Shown here: piece after piece, positions 51,041 through 59,135 of the stretch
How positions within the stretch are numbered: position 1 is the stretch's first letter
Layout: each line of letters opens with the position of its first letter
DNA from: Nonomuraea sp. SYSU D8015
Lineage (GTDB): Bacteria > Actinomycetota > Actinomycetes > Streptosporangiales > Streptosporangiaceae
DNA length: 64,000 nucleotides
NCBI RefSeq assembly: GCF_008065375.1
Contig: NZ_VJYI01000004.1
Span: 434,001-498,000 of the forward strand
Reading direction: 5' to 3'
Program-made: the position numbers and the translations under genes
Notes under the pieces: generated by a model
Databases searched by the model: none
Told to the model about the DNA's origin: nothing
What the model saw: only the letters and a program-made list of their open reading frames with translations

Positions 51041-51769
51041 CGACCGCATCGACCAGATCGTGGTCAGCACCGCGAGCACGATGAACAGCGCGAACGCGAT
51101 CGGGATCGAGGAGTCCCCCAGCTGCCCGGCGAACAGCGCCCGCCCCGCCTCGACGGCGTGGTAGAGCGGGTTGACCGGTGCGATCGCCTTCATCCATTCG
51201 GGCGCGAAGGAGATCGGCACGAACAACCCGGCGAGCAGCATGATCGGCAGCATGAACAGGTTGAGCGACTGCGACATGCCGTTCTCGTCGCGCACGGTCA
51301 GCGCCAGCCCTTGGGAGAGCCCTGAGGCGAACAGCCCGGTGGCGGCCATGAGCAGCAGCACGAGCACCAGCTCGACGGCCCCGATGCGCACGCCCATCGC
51401 GATCGCCACGATCAGCACCATGATGGCCTGGCAGACCAGCACGACCATGTCCTTGGCCACCCGCCCGAGGACGATGGCCGGCCGCCACGCGGGGCTGACC
51501 GCGTAGCGTTCGAGCGAGCCGTTGCGCAGGTCGGCGATCAGGCCGAAACCGGAGAACAACGATCCGAAGACCGCGATCATCATCATCGCGGCCGGGGTGA
51601 ACATGAGCAGCGCCTCTGTCGTCGTGCGGCCCGGTGTCATGTCCTTGAGCAGCGGTGCGAACATCACCAGGTAGAGCACCGGCTGCAGGATGCCGAACAA
51701 CGGCCAGATCGGGTTGCTGAACGATTTCTTCAGCTCGTAGCCGGTGAAGAGGGCGGTGTGGCGGATCAT
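51020..51769 (-). CDS. ABC-2 type permease (DrrB-like)
   Basis: The 249-residue permease has six helices (from about residue 22) and the ABC-2 signature NPLYHAVEAGRALFAG before the last helices. FGLIADLRNGSLERYAVSPAWR is the typical coupling region. With the adjacent DrrA-like ATPase it forms a drug or lipid exporter. The gene end overlaps the convergent rpiR gene by 21 bases. Confidence 0.9.
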   Translation of the reverse strand: MIRHTALFTGYELKKSFSNPIWPLFGILQPVLYLVMFAPLLKDMTPGRTTTEALLMFTPAAMMMIAVFGSLFSGFGLIADLRNGSLERYAVSPAWRPAIVLGRVAKDMVVLVCQAIMVLIVAIAMGVRIGAVELVLVLLLMAATGLFASGLSQGLALTVRDENGMSQSLNLFMLPIMLLAGLFVPISFAPEWMKAIAPVNPLYHAVEAGRALFAGQLGDSSIPIAFALFIVLAVLTTIWSMRSLSKIAG

Positions 51770-52719
51770 GCGTCGGCTCCGGTGTCGCGCAGGGAACGGC
51801 CGGTCTTGGCCAGGAACACGTCGTCCAGCGTGGAGCGGTCGAGCGCGATGGAGCTCAGCTTGACGCCCCGCTCCTCCAGGGCCCGCAGCAGCGCGGGCAG
51901 CGTGTGCTCGCCGTCGTCCGCGTAGACGCGCAGCAGGTCGTCGTCGATCCGGGTCTCACGGGCCAGCGGCCGAAGCGTCTCGGCGGCCCGCTCGGGCTCG
52001 TCGACCCTGAGCGTGATCACGTCGCCGGAGACCTCGCGCTTGAGCTCGGCGGGCGTGCCCTCGGCCACGACCCGGCCGTGGTCGACGATCATCAGCCGGT
52101 CGCACAGCGCGTCGGCCTCGTCCAGGTAGTGGGTGCTGAGCAGCACGCTCGTGCCGGACTCGCGCAGCTCGGCGATGCGGTCCCACAGGTTCGCCCGGTT
52201 CTGCGGGTCCAGGCCGGTGGTCGGCTCGTCCAGGAACAGCAGCGGAGGGTTGTGCACCAGCCCGATCGCGATGGCGACCCGCCGCTTCTGGCCGCCGGAG
52301 AGCGTACGGCCGGGGCGGTCGGCGATCTCGGTCAGGTCGAAACGCGTCAGCACGTCGGCCGTAGCCCGCTGCGGATCGGCGATGGCGTGGATCTTGGCGG
52401 CCATCATGATCTGGGCCCTGGCGGACGTGGTGTCCTCGACCCCGCCTGCCTGGCTGACGTACCCGAGCTTGCGCCGGACGGCGGCGGGCTCCTTGAGCAG
52501 GTCGTGGCCCGCGACGGTCGCCGTGCCCGCGTCAGGCGTGATCAGCGTGGCGAGCATCCTGATCGTGGTCGTCTTGCCCGCGCCGTTGGGCCCGAGCACA
52601 CCGAAGATCTCTCCCTTCCTGACCTCCATGTCGATGCCGCGCACGGCCTCGACGGTCTGCGTGCCCTTGCGGCTGCGCGTGGTGAAGGTCTTCTTTAAGT
52701 CGTGCACCTCAATGATCAT
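51766..52719 (-). CDS. ABC-2 exporter ATP-binding protein (DrrA-like)
   Basis: The 317-residue ATPase has Walker A GPNGAGKTT, signature LSGGQKRRVAIAIGL, Walker B LLFLDEPTTGLDPQ and a switch His in LSTHYLDEAD. The 100-residue C-terminal extension is typical of DrrA. ATG 52719 follows AAGGAG. It overlaps the permease start by ATGA and lies 19 bases after a PadR regulator gene, all three forming one operon. Confidence 0.93.
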   Translation of the reverse strand: MIIEVHDLKKTFTTRSRKGTQTVEAVRGIDMEVRKGEIFGVLGPNGAGKTTTIRMLATLITPDAGTATVAGHDLLKEPAAVRRKLGYVSQAGGVEDTTSARAQIMMAAKIHAIADPQRATADVLTRFDLTEIADRPGRTLSGGQKRRVAIAIGLVHNPPLLFLDEPTTGLDPQNRANLWDRIAELRESGTSVLLSTHYLDEADALCDRLMIVDHGRVVAEGTPAELKREVSGDVITLRVDEPERAAETLRPLARETRIDDDLLRVYADDGEHTLPALLRALEERGVKLSSIALDRSTLDDVFLAKTGRSLRDTGADA

Positions 52720-52738
52720 CAGGCTCCTTTGTGAAAAT

Positions 52739-53269
52739 TCACGGCAGTTCATCCGCCTCGACCCGCGGGAGCGCGTTTTCGAGCCAGTCGAGCTGGGCCT
52801 GGAGCATGGCCCGCGTCAGCAGGAGGTTTTCGCGGATGTGGTCGGGGGCGTCGTGGTGGCGCTTGAGGTCCACGATGTGGCCCATGGTCTCGACGCCCAT
52901 CCTGAGCTGCGCCATCCTGCCATGGAGCGCGCTCAAAAGCTGCTGCTTTTCCAGCTTGTCCATGAACGTCAGCGCCACCTGGAACGGGTCGATGATGGGC
53001 TTGACCTCGTGCCACGCCTTCAGCAGCAGCCGGTGGAACTCCTCGCGGCCCGCCTCCGTGATCGCGTAGACGCCCTTGCCGCCCTTGCCCCCCTCGACGA
53101 TCTCCAGCAGGCCCTCGTCGGCCATCTTGCCCAGCCCGTGGTAGATCGAGCCGTAGGCGATGGTGGCCCAGACGTCGGCGTTCATCGCCTCCAGTTTCCT
53201 GCGGACCCCATATCCGTTCATGGGGCCGTTGAGGAGGACGCCGAGGATCAGAATGCGGGTCGAGGACAT
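52739..53269 (-). CDS. PadR-family regulator of the drug exporter
   Basis: The 176-residue protein has the PadR winged helix (MSSTRILILGVLLNGPMNGYGVRRKLEAMN...AYGSIYHGLGKMADEGLLEIV) and a long C-terminal coiled helix. It heads the operon with the ABC-2 exporter, like LmrR-type drug-sensing repressors. Its start codon abuts a 16-base palindrome with an extra half-site, which supports autorepression. ATG 53269 is the family start. Confidence 0.92.
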   Translation of the reverse strand: MSSTRILILGVLLNGPMNGYGVRRKLEAMNADVWATIAYGSIYHGLGKMADEGLLEIVEGGKGGKGVYAITEAGREEFHRLLLKAWHEVKPIIDPFQVALTFMDKLEKQQLLSALHGRMAQLRMGVETMGHIVDLKRHHDAPDHIRENLLLTRAMLQAQLDWLENALPRVEADELP

Positions 53270-53296
53270 ACTCAAATTTGTACTCAAATTTGAGTA
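53270..53296. promoter_or_regulatory. PadR operator
   Basis: TACTCAAATTTGAGTA (53281-53296) is a perfect 16-base palindrome. A second copy of its first 11 bases, ACTCAAATTTG, lies directly at 53270-53280. It sits between the padR start and the divergent SDR gene, so it could control both. Confidence 0.75.
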
Positions 53297-53323
53297 GCGG
53301 GTCAACCTCAATAAGCTGACCCC

Positions 53324-54010
53324 ATGACTGAACGACCGACGGCGCTGGTCACCGGCGCTTCGCGAGGTGTCGGCGCGGCCATCGCGCGGGCTTTGGGGCC
53401 GACGCATCACGTGATCCTCGGTGGCAGGGACGAAAAATCGCTGGCCGAGGTGGCCGCGGAGCTGCCCGACGCGCGACCCTGGCCGGTGGAGCTGACGCGG
53501 GTCACCGAGGCGGACGTCGCGGGCGTCGAGCGGCTCGACGTGCTCGTGCACAGCGCGGGCATCACCAGGCTCGGCCGGATCGCCGACCTCCCCGCCGACG
53601 CTTGGCGCCGGATGATGGAGGTGAACGTCGTCGCGGTCGCCGAGCTCACCAGGCTGCTCCTGCCCGCGCTCCGGCGCGCCCGCGGCCACGTCGTGTGCGT
53701 CAACTCCGGCTCCGGCCAGCGCGCCAACCCCGACTGGTCCGCCTACGCGGCCAGCAAGTTCGCGCTGAAGGCGTTCGCCGACGCGCTCCGGCTGGAGGAG
53801 CGAGACCTCAGGGTCACCACCGTCTACCCGGGCCGGACGGCCACCGACATGCAGCACGAGGTGCGCAAGTACGAGGGCGGCCCGTTCGAGCCGGAGAAGT
53901 ACCTGCGGCCGGAGAGCGTGGCGCGGGCCGTGCTGGCCGTGCTCAACGCCGGGGCCGACGCCCACCTCACCGAGCTCACCCTCCGGCCGGCCGCCGGGCC
54001 CGTCAACTGA
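53324..54010 (+). CDS. SDR-family oxidoreductase
   Basis: The 228-residue short-chain dehydrogenase has the loop TGASRGVG (10-17), HSAG, and the YxxxK motif in WSAYAASKFALKAF. An Arg in GGRDEKS after strand 2 favours NADP. The substrate is unknown. It is divergent from padR and may share its operator. A compact hairpin follows the stop codon. Confidence 0.87.
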   Translation: MTERPTALVTGASRGVGAAIARALGPTHHVILGGRDEKSLAEVAAELPDARPWPVELTRVTEADVAGVERLDVLVHSAGITRLGRIADLPADAWRRMMEVNVVAVAELTRLLLPALRRARGHVVCVNSGSGQRANPDWSAYAASKFALKAFADALRLEERDLRVTTVYPGRTATDMQHEVRKYEGGPFEPEKYLRPESVARAVLAVLNAGADAHLTELTLRPAAGPVN

Positions 54011-54019
54011 TCAGCTCTC

Positions 54020-54036
54020 CCGGGCCTTCGGCCCGG
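54020..54036 (+). terminator. Short hairpin after the SDR gene
   Basis: CCGGGCC (54020-54026) pairs with GGCCCGG (54030-54036) around TTC, a UUCG-type tight loop. It lies 10 bases past the SDR stop and before the hut operator. Confidence 0.6.
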
Positions 54037-54045
54037 CACCAACGC

Positions 54046-54061
54046 TGAATGGACCCATTCA
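54046..54061. promoter_or_regulatory. hut operator upstream of the M20-hutF-hutI operon
   Basis: TGAATG (54046-54051), GACC, CATTCA (54056-54061) repeats the core of the hutU operator with only one spacer base changed. It lies 13 bases upstream of the M20 gene ATG. Confidence 0.75.
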
Positions 54062-54074
54062 CTACAGTGGGGCC

Positions 54075-55238
54075 ATGCTGGAACCACTCGCGCACATAGG
54101 ACGGGACCCGGCGACCGGCGGCTACGTCAGGGACGCCTGGTCGGAGGCCGACATGGAGCTACGGGAGTGGTTCGCGGGCGAGGCCGCGCGACGGGGCCTC
54201 GACCTGCGAGAAGACCGCAACGGCAACCTCTGGGCCTGGTGGGGCGACCCGTCCCGGCATCCGGGCGTCGTGACCGGCAGCCACCTCGACTCCGTACGGC
54301 AGGGCGGCGCGTACGACGGACCCCTCGGCGTCGTGTCCGCCTTCGCGGCCCTCGACCTCCTGAAGAACCGCGGCGTGACACCGGCCAGGCCCGTGGGCGT
54401 CGTCTGCTTCACCGACGAGGAGGGCGCCAGGTTCGGCGTGCCCTGCATGGGGTCGCGCCTGCTCACGGGCGCTATCCAGCCGGACCGGGCCCTCGCGCTC
54501 ACCGACGACGCCGGCGACACGCTGGCCGACGTCATGACGAAGGCCGGGCGGCGGCCGTACGGGATCGGACGCGACGACGAGACGCTGGCCACCGTCGGCG
54601 CGTTCGTGGAGCTCCACGTCGAGCAGGGCCGCGGGCTCGCCGAGCACGGCCGCTCGGTGGGCGTGGCCAGCGCGATCTGGCCGCACGGGCGCTGGCGGTT
54701 CGACTTCCGCGGCCGGGCCGACCACGCGGGCACCACCAGGCTGGCCGACCGGGACGACCCGATGCTGCCGTTCGCCCGCATGGTGCTGGCCGCCCGCGAG
54801 GCCGCGGAGCGGCGCGGCGCGGTGGCCACGGTCGGCAAGGTACGCGTCTCGCCCGGCAACGCCAACGCCATCCCCGGCCTCGTCACGGCCTGGCTGGACG
54901 CCCGCGGCCCTGACGAGCGGGACGTCCGCGACCTGGTGGCCGAGCTCTCCGAAGGACTGGACGTGCGCGAGGAGTCGTGGACGCCGGTGGTCGGCTTCGA
55001 CCCGGCGCTCAGGGACCGGCTGGCCAGGGCGGCCGGCGGCGACGCGCCCGCGCCGATCCTGCCGACCGGAGCCGGGCATGATGCGGGAATCCTGGCCGCC
55101 GCGGGCGTGCCGGCCGGAATGTTGTTCGTCAGGAACCCGACCGGCGTGTCCCATTCCCCCGCCGAGCACGCCGAGCAGGCAGACTGCGAGGCGGGAGTAG
55201 TGGCGCTGGCGGACGTGCTGGAGGATCTGTGTCGCTGA
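54075..55238 (+). CDS. M20-family amidohydrolase in the hut operon (allantoate amidohydrolase-like)
   Basis: The 387-residue zinc amidohydrolase has metal-binding motifs GSHLDSVRQGGAYDGPLGV and CFTDEEGARF, the ELHVEQGRGL segment, the lid-domain GRADHAGTT and a final SHSPAEH. It is annotated allantoate amidohydrolase by homology. In Streptomyces the orthologue also lies before hutF and hutI. Since HutF yields N-formylglutamate and no HutG deformylase is seen, this enzyme may do that hydrolysis. Confidence 0.85.
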   Translation: MLEPLAHIGRDPATGGYVRDAWSEADMELREWFAGEAARRGLDLREDRNGNLWAWWGDPSRHPGVVTGSHLDSVRQGGAYDGPLGVVSAFAALDLLKNRGVTPARPVGVVCFTDEEGARFGVPCMGSRLLTGAIQPDRALALTDDAGDTLADVMTKAGRRPYGIGRDDETLATVGAFVELHVEQGRGLAEHGRSVGVASAIWPHGRWRFDFRGRADHAGTTRLADRDDPMLPFARMVLAAREAAERRGAVATVGKVRVSPGNANAIPGLVTAWLDARGPDERDVRDLVAELSEGLDVREESWTPVVGFDPALRDRLARAAGGDAPAPILPTGAGHDAGILAAAGVPAGMLFVRNPTGVSHSPAEHAEQADCEAGVVALADVLEDLCR

Positions 55239-56554
55239 CGTACTGGTGCGAACAGGCCTGGCTGCCCGACGGCGTCGCGGACGACGTCCTCGTCGTGGTC
55301 GACGGCGACAGGATCGTCAAGATCGGCCAGGGCCCGCCGCCCGCGTCCGCCGAGCGCCTGCCGGGTCTCACGATCCCCGGCCTGGCCAACGCCCACTCCC
55401 ATGCCTTCCACCGCGCGCTCAGGGGTGCCACCCAGGGGGGCAAAGGAGACTTCTGGACCTGGCGCGACCGGATGTACGAGGTGGCCGCCCGCCTCGACCC
55501 CGACGACTACCTGCGCCTGGCCCGGGCCGTGTACGCCGAGATGGCGCTTGCCGGGGTGACGTGCGTGGGTGAGTTCCACTACCTGCACCACGCCTCGGGC
55601 GGCCGTCCGTACGACGACCCGAACACCATGGGCCACGCCCTCGTCCAGGCCGCCCGCGACGCGGGGCTGCGCATCGCCCTGCTCGACACCTGTTACCTCT
55701 ACGGCGGCATGGGCAAGCCGCTGTCCGGCGCCCAGGTGCGCTTCGGCGACGGGACCGCCGACCGCTGGGCCGCCCGCGCCGCCGACCTGGCCGCCGCCTA
55801 CGAGGGCCAGCCGGACGTGGAGATCGGCGCGGCCATCCACTCCGTACGCGCGGTGCCGCCCGAGCAGATGCCGGTGGTCGCCGAGTTCTCGCACCACCAC
55901 GCCGCCCCCCTCCACGCGCACGTCTCCGAGCAGCGGGCCGAGAACGCCGCCTGCGTGGAGATGTACGCCGCCACGCCCGTCCAGCTCCTGCACGAACACG
56001 GTGTGCTGGGCCCGCGCTCGACCGCCGTGCACGCCACCCACCTGGCCGAGGTGGACATCGAGCTGCTCGCGCACTCGGGCACGTTCGTCTGCATGTGCCC
56101 CACCACCGAACGCGACCTCGCCGACGGCATCGGCCCGGCCAGGACGCTCGCCGACCGGGGCGCGCCGATCACCCTCGGCTCCGACAGCCACGCCGTGATC
56201 GACCTGTTCGAGGAGGCCAGGGCGGTCGAGCTGGACGAGCGCCTGGCCACCGGCAGACGCGGCCACTGGGCCCCCGCCGACCTGCTCGCCGCCGCCACCT
56301 CCACCGGCCACACCTCGCTCGGCTTCCCCGACGCGGGCCTGCTGGTGCCGGGCGCGTGGGCCGACCTGGTGTCGGTACGCCTCGACTCCGTGCGGACGGC
56401 CGGCGCGAAGGGGGTGGAGGCCGTGGTGTTCGCGGCTGCGGCGGCGGACGTGCATTCGGTGATCTCCGGCGGGCGCCGCGTGGTCGCAGACGGGCGGCAC
56501 GTGCTCGGCGACGTCGGATCCCTGCTGGCCGAGGCGATCGGAGCCCTGCGATGA
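55229..56554 (+). CDS. hutF: Formimidoylglutamate deiminase
   Basis: The 441-residue amidohydrolase converts N-formimidoyl-L-glutamate to N-formyl-L-glutamate and ammonia. The metal motif is NAHSHAFHRAL, followed by DFWTWRDRMYEVA, the HAHVSEQ site, HATHL and GSDSHAVIDLFEEAR. GTG 55229 has GGAGG 6 bases upstream and overlaps the M20 gene end by 10 bases. It marks the five-step hut route without glutamate formimidoyltransferase. Confidence 0.94.
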   Translation: MSLTYWCEQAWLPDGVADDVLVVVDGDRIVKIGQGPPPASAERLPGLTIPGLANAHSHAFHRALRGATQGGKGDFWTWRDRMYEVAARLDPDDYLRLARAVYAEMALAGVTCVGEFHYLHHASGGRPYDDPNTMGHALVQAARDAGLRIALLDTCYLYGGMGKPLSGAQVRFGDGTADRWAARAADLAAAYEGQPDVEIGAAIHSVRAVPPEQMPVVAEFSHHHAAPLHAHVSEQRAENAACVEMYAATPVQLLHEHGVLGPRSTAVHATHLAEVDIELLAHSGTFVCMCPTTERDLADGIGPARTLADRGAPITLGSDSHAVIDLFEEARAVELDERLATGRRGHWAPADLLAAATSTGHTSLGFPDAGLLVPGAWADLVSVRLDSVRTAGAKGVEAVVFAAAAADVHSVISGGRRVVADGRHVLGDVGSLLAEAIGALR

Positions 56555-57693
56555 GCACGTTGATCGACGGGATCGGGCTGCTCTACACAGGCGACCCCGA
56601 GCGCGAGGAGATCGCGGACGCGGCGCTGGTCCTGGAGGACGGCCTGGTCGCCTGGGCCGGGCCGGCGGGCCGGGCGCCCGGCGCCGACGAGCGGGTGGAC
56701 GTGGAGGGCCGCGCCGTCATCCCCGGCTTCGTCGACAGCCACGCCCACCTGATCTTCGCCGGCGACCGTACGGCCGAGTTCCAGGCCCGCATGTCCGGCG
56801 AGCCCTACACCGGGGGCGGCATCAGGACCACGGTCGCCGCCACCCGGCAGGCCGGCGACGCCGAGCTGGCCGCCCGCGCGCGGGCGCTGGTCGACGAGAT
56901 GCGCGCCCAGGGCACCACCACGGTCGAGATCAAGAGCGGGTACGGGCTGTCCGTCGCGGACGAGCGGCGCTCGCTGGAGATCGCCGCCGGGCTGACCGAG
57001 GAGACCACCTTCCTGGGGGCGCACGTGGTGCCCGCCGACATGGACGCCGACTCCTACGTGCGGCTCGTGGCCGGGGAGATGCTGGAGGCGTGCGCCCCGT
57101 ACGCGAAGTGGGTGGACGTGTTCTGCGAGCGCGGGGCCTTCGACGGGGACCAGACGCGGGAGATCCTCGGCGCCGGGCTGAAGGCGGGGCTGGGGGCGCG
57201 GGTGCACGCCAACCAGCTCACCGAGGGGCCGGGGGTGCGGATCGCCTGCGAGCTGGGCGCGGCCTCGGCCGACCACTGCACCCATCTCACGGCGGCCGAC
57301 GTGGACGCGCTGGCCTCCTCGGGGACGGTGGCGACGCTGCTGCCCGGGGCCGAGTTCTCGACGCGCTCGCCGTACCCGGACGCCAGGCGGCTCATCGACG
57401 CGGGGGTCACCGTGGCCCTGGCCACCGACTGCAACCCCGGGTCGTCGTACACGTCGTCGATGGCGTTCTGCGTGGCGCTGGCCGTACGCGAGATGCGGAT
57501 GACGCCGCTGGAGGCGATCAGGGCGGCGACGTACGGCGGGGCGCGCGCGTTGCGGCGCACGGACGTAGGGTGGCTGCGGCCCGGCGCCCGTGCCGATCTT
57601 GTCGTGCTCGACGCCCCGTCCTACGTCCATCTGGCCTACCGGCCCGGCGTGCCCCTCGTTCACCAGGTGTTTCAGCGCGGTCTCCTCCTTTAG
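56551..57693 (+). CDS. hutI: Imidazolonepropionase
   Basis: The 380-residue amidohydrolase opens imidazolonepropionate to N-formimidoylglutamate. It shows DSHAHLIFAGDR (metal His pair), the substrate-binding RTTVAATR segment, VEIKSGYGL, HANQL, DHCTHL and ALATDCNPGSS. The ATGA overlap couples it to hutF. A hairpin overlaps its stop codon. Confidence 0.95.
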   Translation: MSTLIDGIGLLYTGDPEREEIADAALVLEDGLVAWAGPAGRAPGADERVDVEGRAVIPGFVDSHAHLIFAGDRTAEFQARMSGEPYTGGGIRTTVAATRQAGDAELAARARALVDEMRAQGTTTVEIKSGYGLSVADERRSLEIAAGLTEETTFLGAHVVPADMDADSYVRLVAGEMLEACAPYAKWVDVFCERGAFDGDQTREILGAGLKAGLGARVHANQLTEGPGVRIACELGAASADHCTHLTAADVDALASSGTVATLLPGAEFSTRSPYPDARRLIDAGVTVALATDCNPGSSYTSSMAFCVALAVREMRMTPLEAIRAATYGGARALRRTDVGWLRPGARADLVVLDAPSYVHLAYRPGVPLVHQVFQRGLLL

Positions 57694-57698
57694 GAGGA
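57683..57698 (+). terminator. Hairpin over the hutI stop codon
   Basis: TCCTCC (57683-57688) pairs with GGAGGA (57693-57698) around TTTA. The stem is short and includes the stop codon. It could be a weak terminator; no U-tract follows. Confidence 0.3.
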
Positions 57699-57741
57699 CA
57701 TCCAGAACCCTTCCCCGGTCGTAGTTGTTTAGGGAATCTTT

Positions 57742-57768
57742 GCATCTGGCCGGACGTTGGCCGGGTAT
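57742..57768 (+). promoter_or_regulatory. SigB-like promoter before the sigma gene
   Basis: GCAT (57742-57745), 17 bases, then GGGTAT (57763-57768) resembles the actinobacterial SigB/SigF promoter form GNNT-N14-16-GGGTA with spacing at the edge. It lies 31 bases before the sigma start. Confidence 0.3.
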
Positions 57769-57799
57769 AGAACGCAGCTGCGGAACGAGGTGCCTGGGG

Positions 57800-58741
57800 A
57801 TGGCAAGGCCTACGGGGAGTCGCACGCAGGAGCAGCACGTCGCGGATCGCGATCTGCTGGGGACGTATCTGGCTGAGATCGGCCGCGTCCCGCTGCTCAC
57901 GGCGGAGGAAGAAGTGGAGCTCGCCAAGCGCATCGAGGCGGGCCTCTTCGCAGAGCAGTTGCTCGACAGTGGGGGCTCGGAGCCGCGTATCGGGGACGCG
58001 GCCGACGAGGAGCTGGAGCGCCTGGCCATTTCGGGCCAGCGGGCCAAGGACGAGTTCATCCAGGCCAACCTGCGCCTGGTGGTGGCGGTGGCCAGGAAAT
58101 ATTCGGGCCGGGGGATGCCGCTCATCGATCTGGTCCAGGAGGGGAACCTGGGCCTTGTTCGTGCAGTGGAGAAGTTCGACTACCGGCGGGGCTACAAGTT
58201 CTCCACGTACGCGACGTGGTGGATCAGGCAGTCGGTGGGGCGGGCCATCCACGAGCAGGCGCGGCCCGTGCGGCTGCCCACGCACGCGGGGGAGCAGATG
58301 ACCCGGCTGATGCGGGTGCGCCGGGACATGCTGGCCGAGTTCGACGCCGAGCCGACCGACGACGACCTCGCCGAGATCCTCGACCTGCCGATCGAGCGGG
58401 TGCGGGAGCTGCGGCGGTGGGCCTCCGATCCCGTCTCGCTCCAACTGGGGGTCGGGGACGAGGACGAGACCGAGCTCGGCGACATGATCGCCGACGAGAC
58501 GTGGGCCGATCCCGAGCAGCAGGCCATCGACATCCTGGAGCGGGAGCGGCTGGACCAGTGGCTGACCGGGCTCGAGGGGTCGACCAGCGAGATGCTGCGG
58601 TGGCGGTACGGGCTGGTGGACGGGCGTGAGCACACGCTGACGGAGGTGGGGGAGCGGTACGGCATCGGCCGTGACCGGGCCCGCCGTATCGAACGCGACG
58701 CGCTGGCCCGGCTCCGCAAGATGGCCACCGCCGCCGCCTGA
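57800..58741 (+). CDS. Group 2 RNA polymerase sigma factor (RpoD/HrdB family)
   Basis: The 313-residue sigma factor has region 1.2 (LLGTYLAEIGRVPLLTAEEEVELAKRIEAG) and region 2 (NLRLVVAVARKYSGRGMPLIDLVQEGNLGLVRAVEKFDYRRGYKFSTYATWWIRQSVGRAI). Region 3 (RLPTHAGEQM) and region 4 (REHTLTEVGERYGIGRDRARRIERDALARLR) follow. It lacks the long 1.1 region of the principal sigma, so it is a non-essential group 2 type. ATG 57800 is the family start. It stands alone. Confidence 0.9.
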   Translation: MARPTGSRTQEQHVADRDLLGTYLAEIGRVPLLTAEEEVELAKRIEAGLFAEQLLDSGGSEPRIGDAADEELERLAISGQRAKDEFIQANLRLVVAVARKYSGRGMPLIDLVQEGNLGLVRAVEKFDYRRGYKFSTYATWWIRQSVGRAIHEQARPVRLPTHAGEQMTRLMRVRRDMLAEFDAEPTDDDLAEILDLPIERVRELRRWASDPVSLQLGVGDEDETELGDMIADETWADPEQQAIDILERERLDQWLTGLEGSTSEMLRWRYGLVDGREHTLTEVGERYGIGRDRARRIERDALARLRKMATAAA

Positions 58742-59135
58742 CCCTACCCGGGCGCCCGGGCTTCCGGCTCCCGGGTTCCCGGCTTCCCGGGCACGGCGCT
58801 CAGGCAGGCGCCTGTCGCGCGTCCCCTCGGCGGCCGGGCACGGCGTGCTCCCTGACCGGTGGCTCGGCGCGTCCCACCGGTTGCCGGGCACCTGTGCACT
58901 TTGAGCAGTGGCTCGTTGCCTCCCATCGGTGGCTGGGCGCTGTGGCAGGGCGCCGGCCTCCACCGCACACGTGCTCGCCGACGCGGCGCCGGGTGGTGGC
59001 TGGGGCGACGGCGGCGCGGAGGGGCGGGGAGCTGTGCCGTGGCGTGAGGCGTCCGTGCGGTGTGCTGGTGGAGGGCGCGGTCCGGGGTGATGGCGTGGTG
59101 TGGGTCCGGATCGGGTGCTGATGGCGTGGTGTGGG
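58742..59135. other. Spacer with palindromes, a dispersed repeat and direct repeats
   Basis: No gene is supportable in this 394-base gap. It begins with CCCGGG-rich palindromes (58746-58790). It holds dispersed repeat copy D (58934-58992) and ends with a 19-base perfect direct repeat (TGATGGCGTGGTGTGGGTC at 59088-59106 and 59119-59137), the second copy running into the TetR stop codon. Confidence 0.7.
58934..58992. repeat. Dispersed intergenic repeat, copy D
   Basis: The 59-base copy begins TGGGCGCTGTGG and ends CTCGCCGACGCGGCGCCGG. A C-to-T change in the 5' arm turns a G-C into a G-U pair, so the terminal stem (GGCGCTG with CGGCGCC) is kept. Confidence 0.7.
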
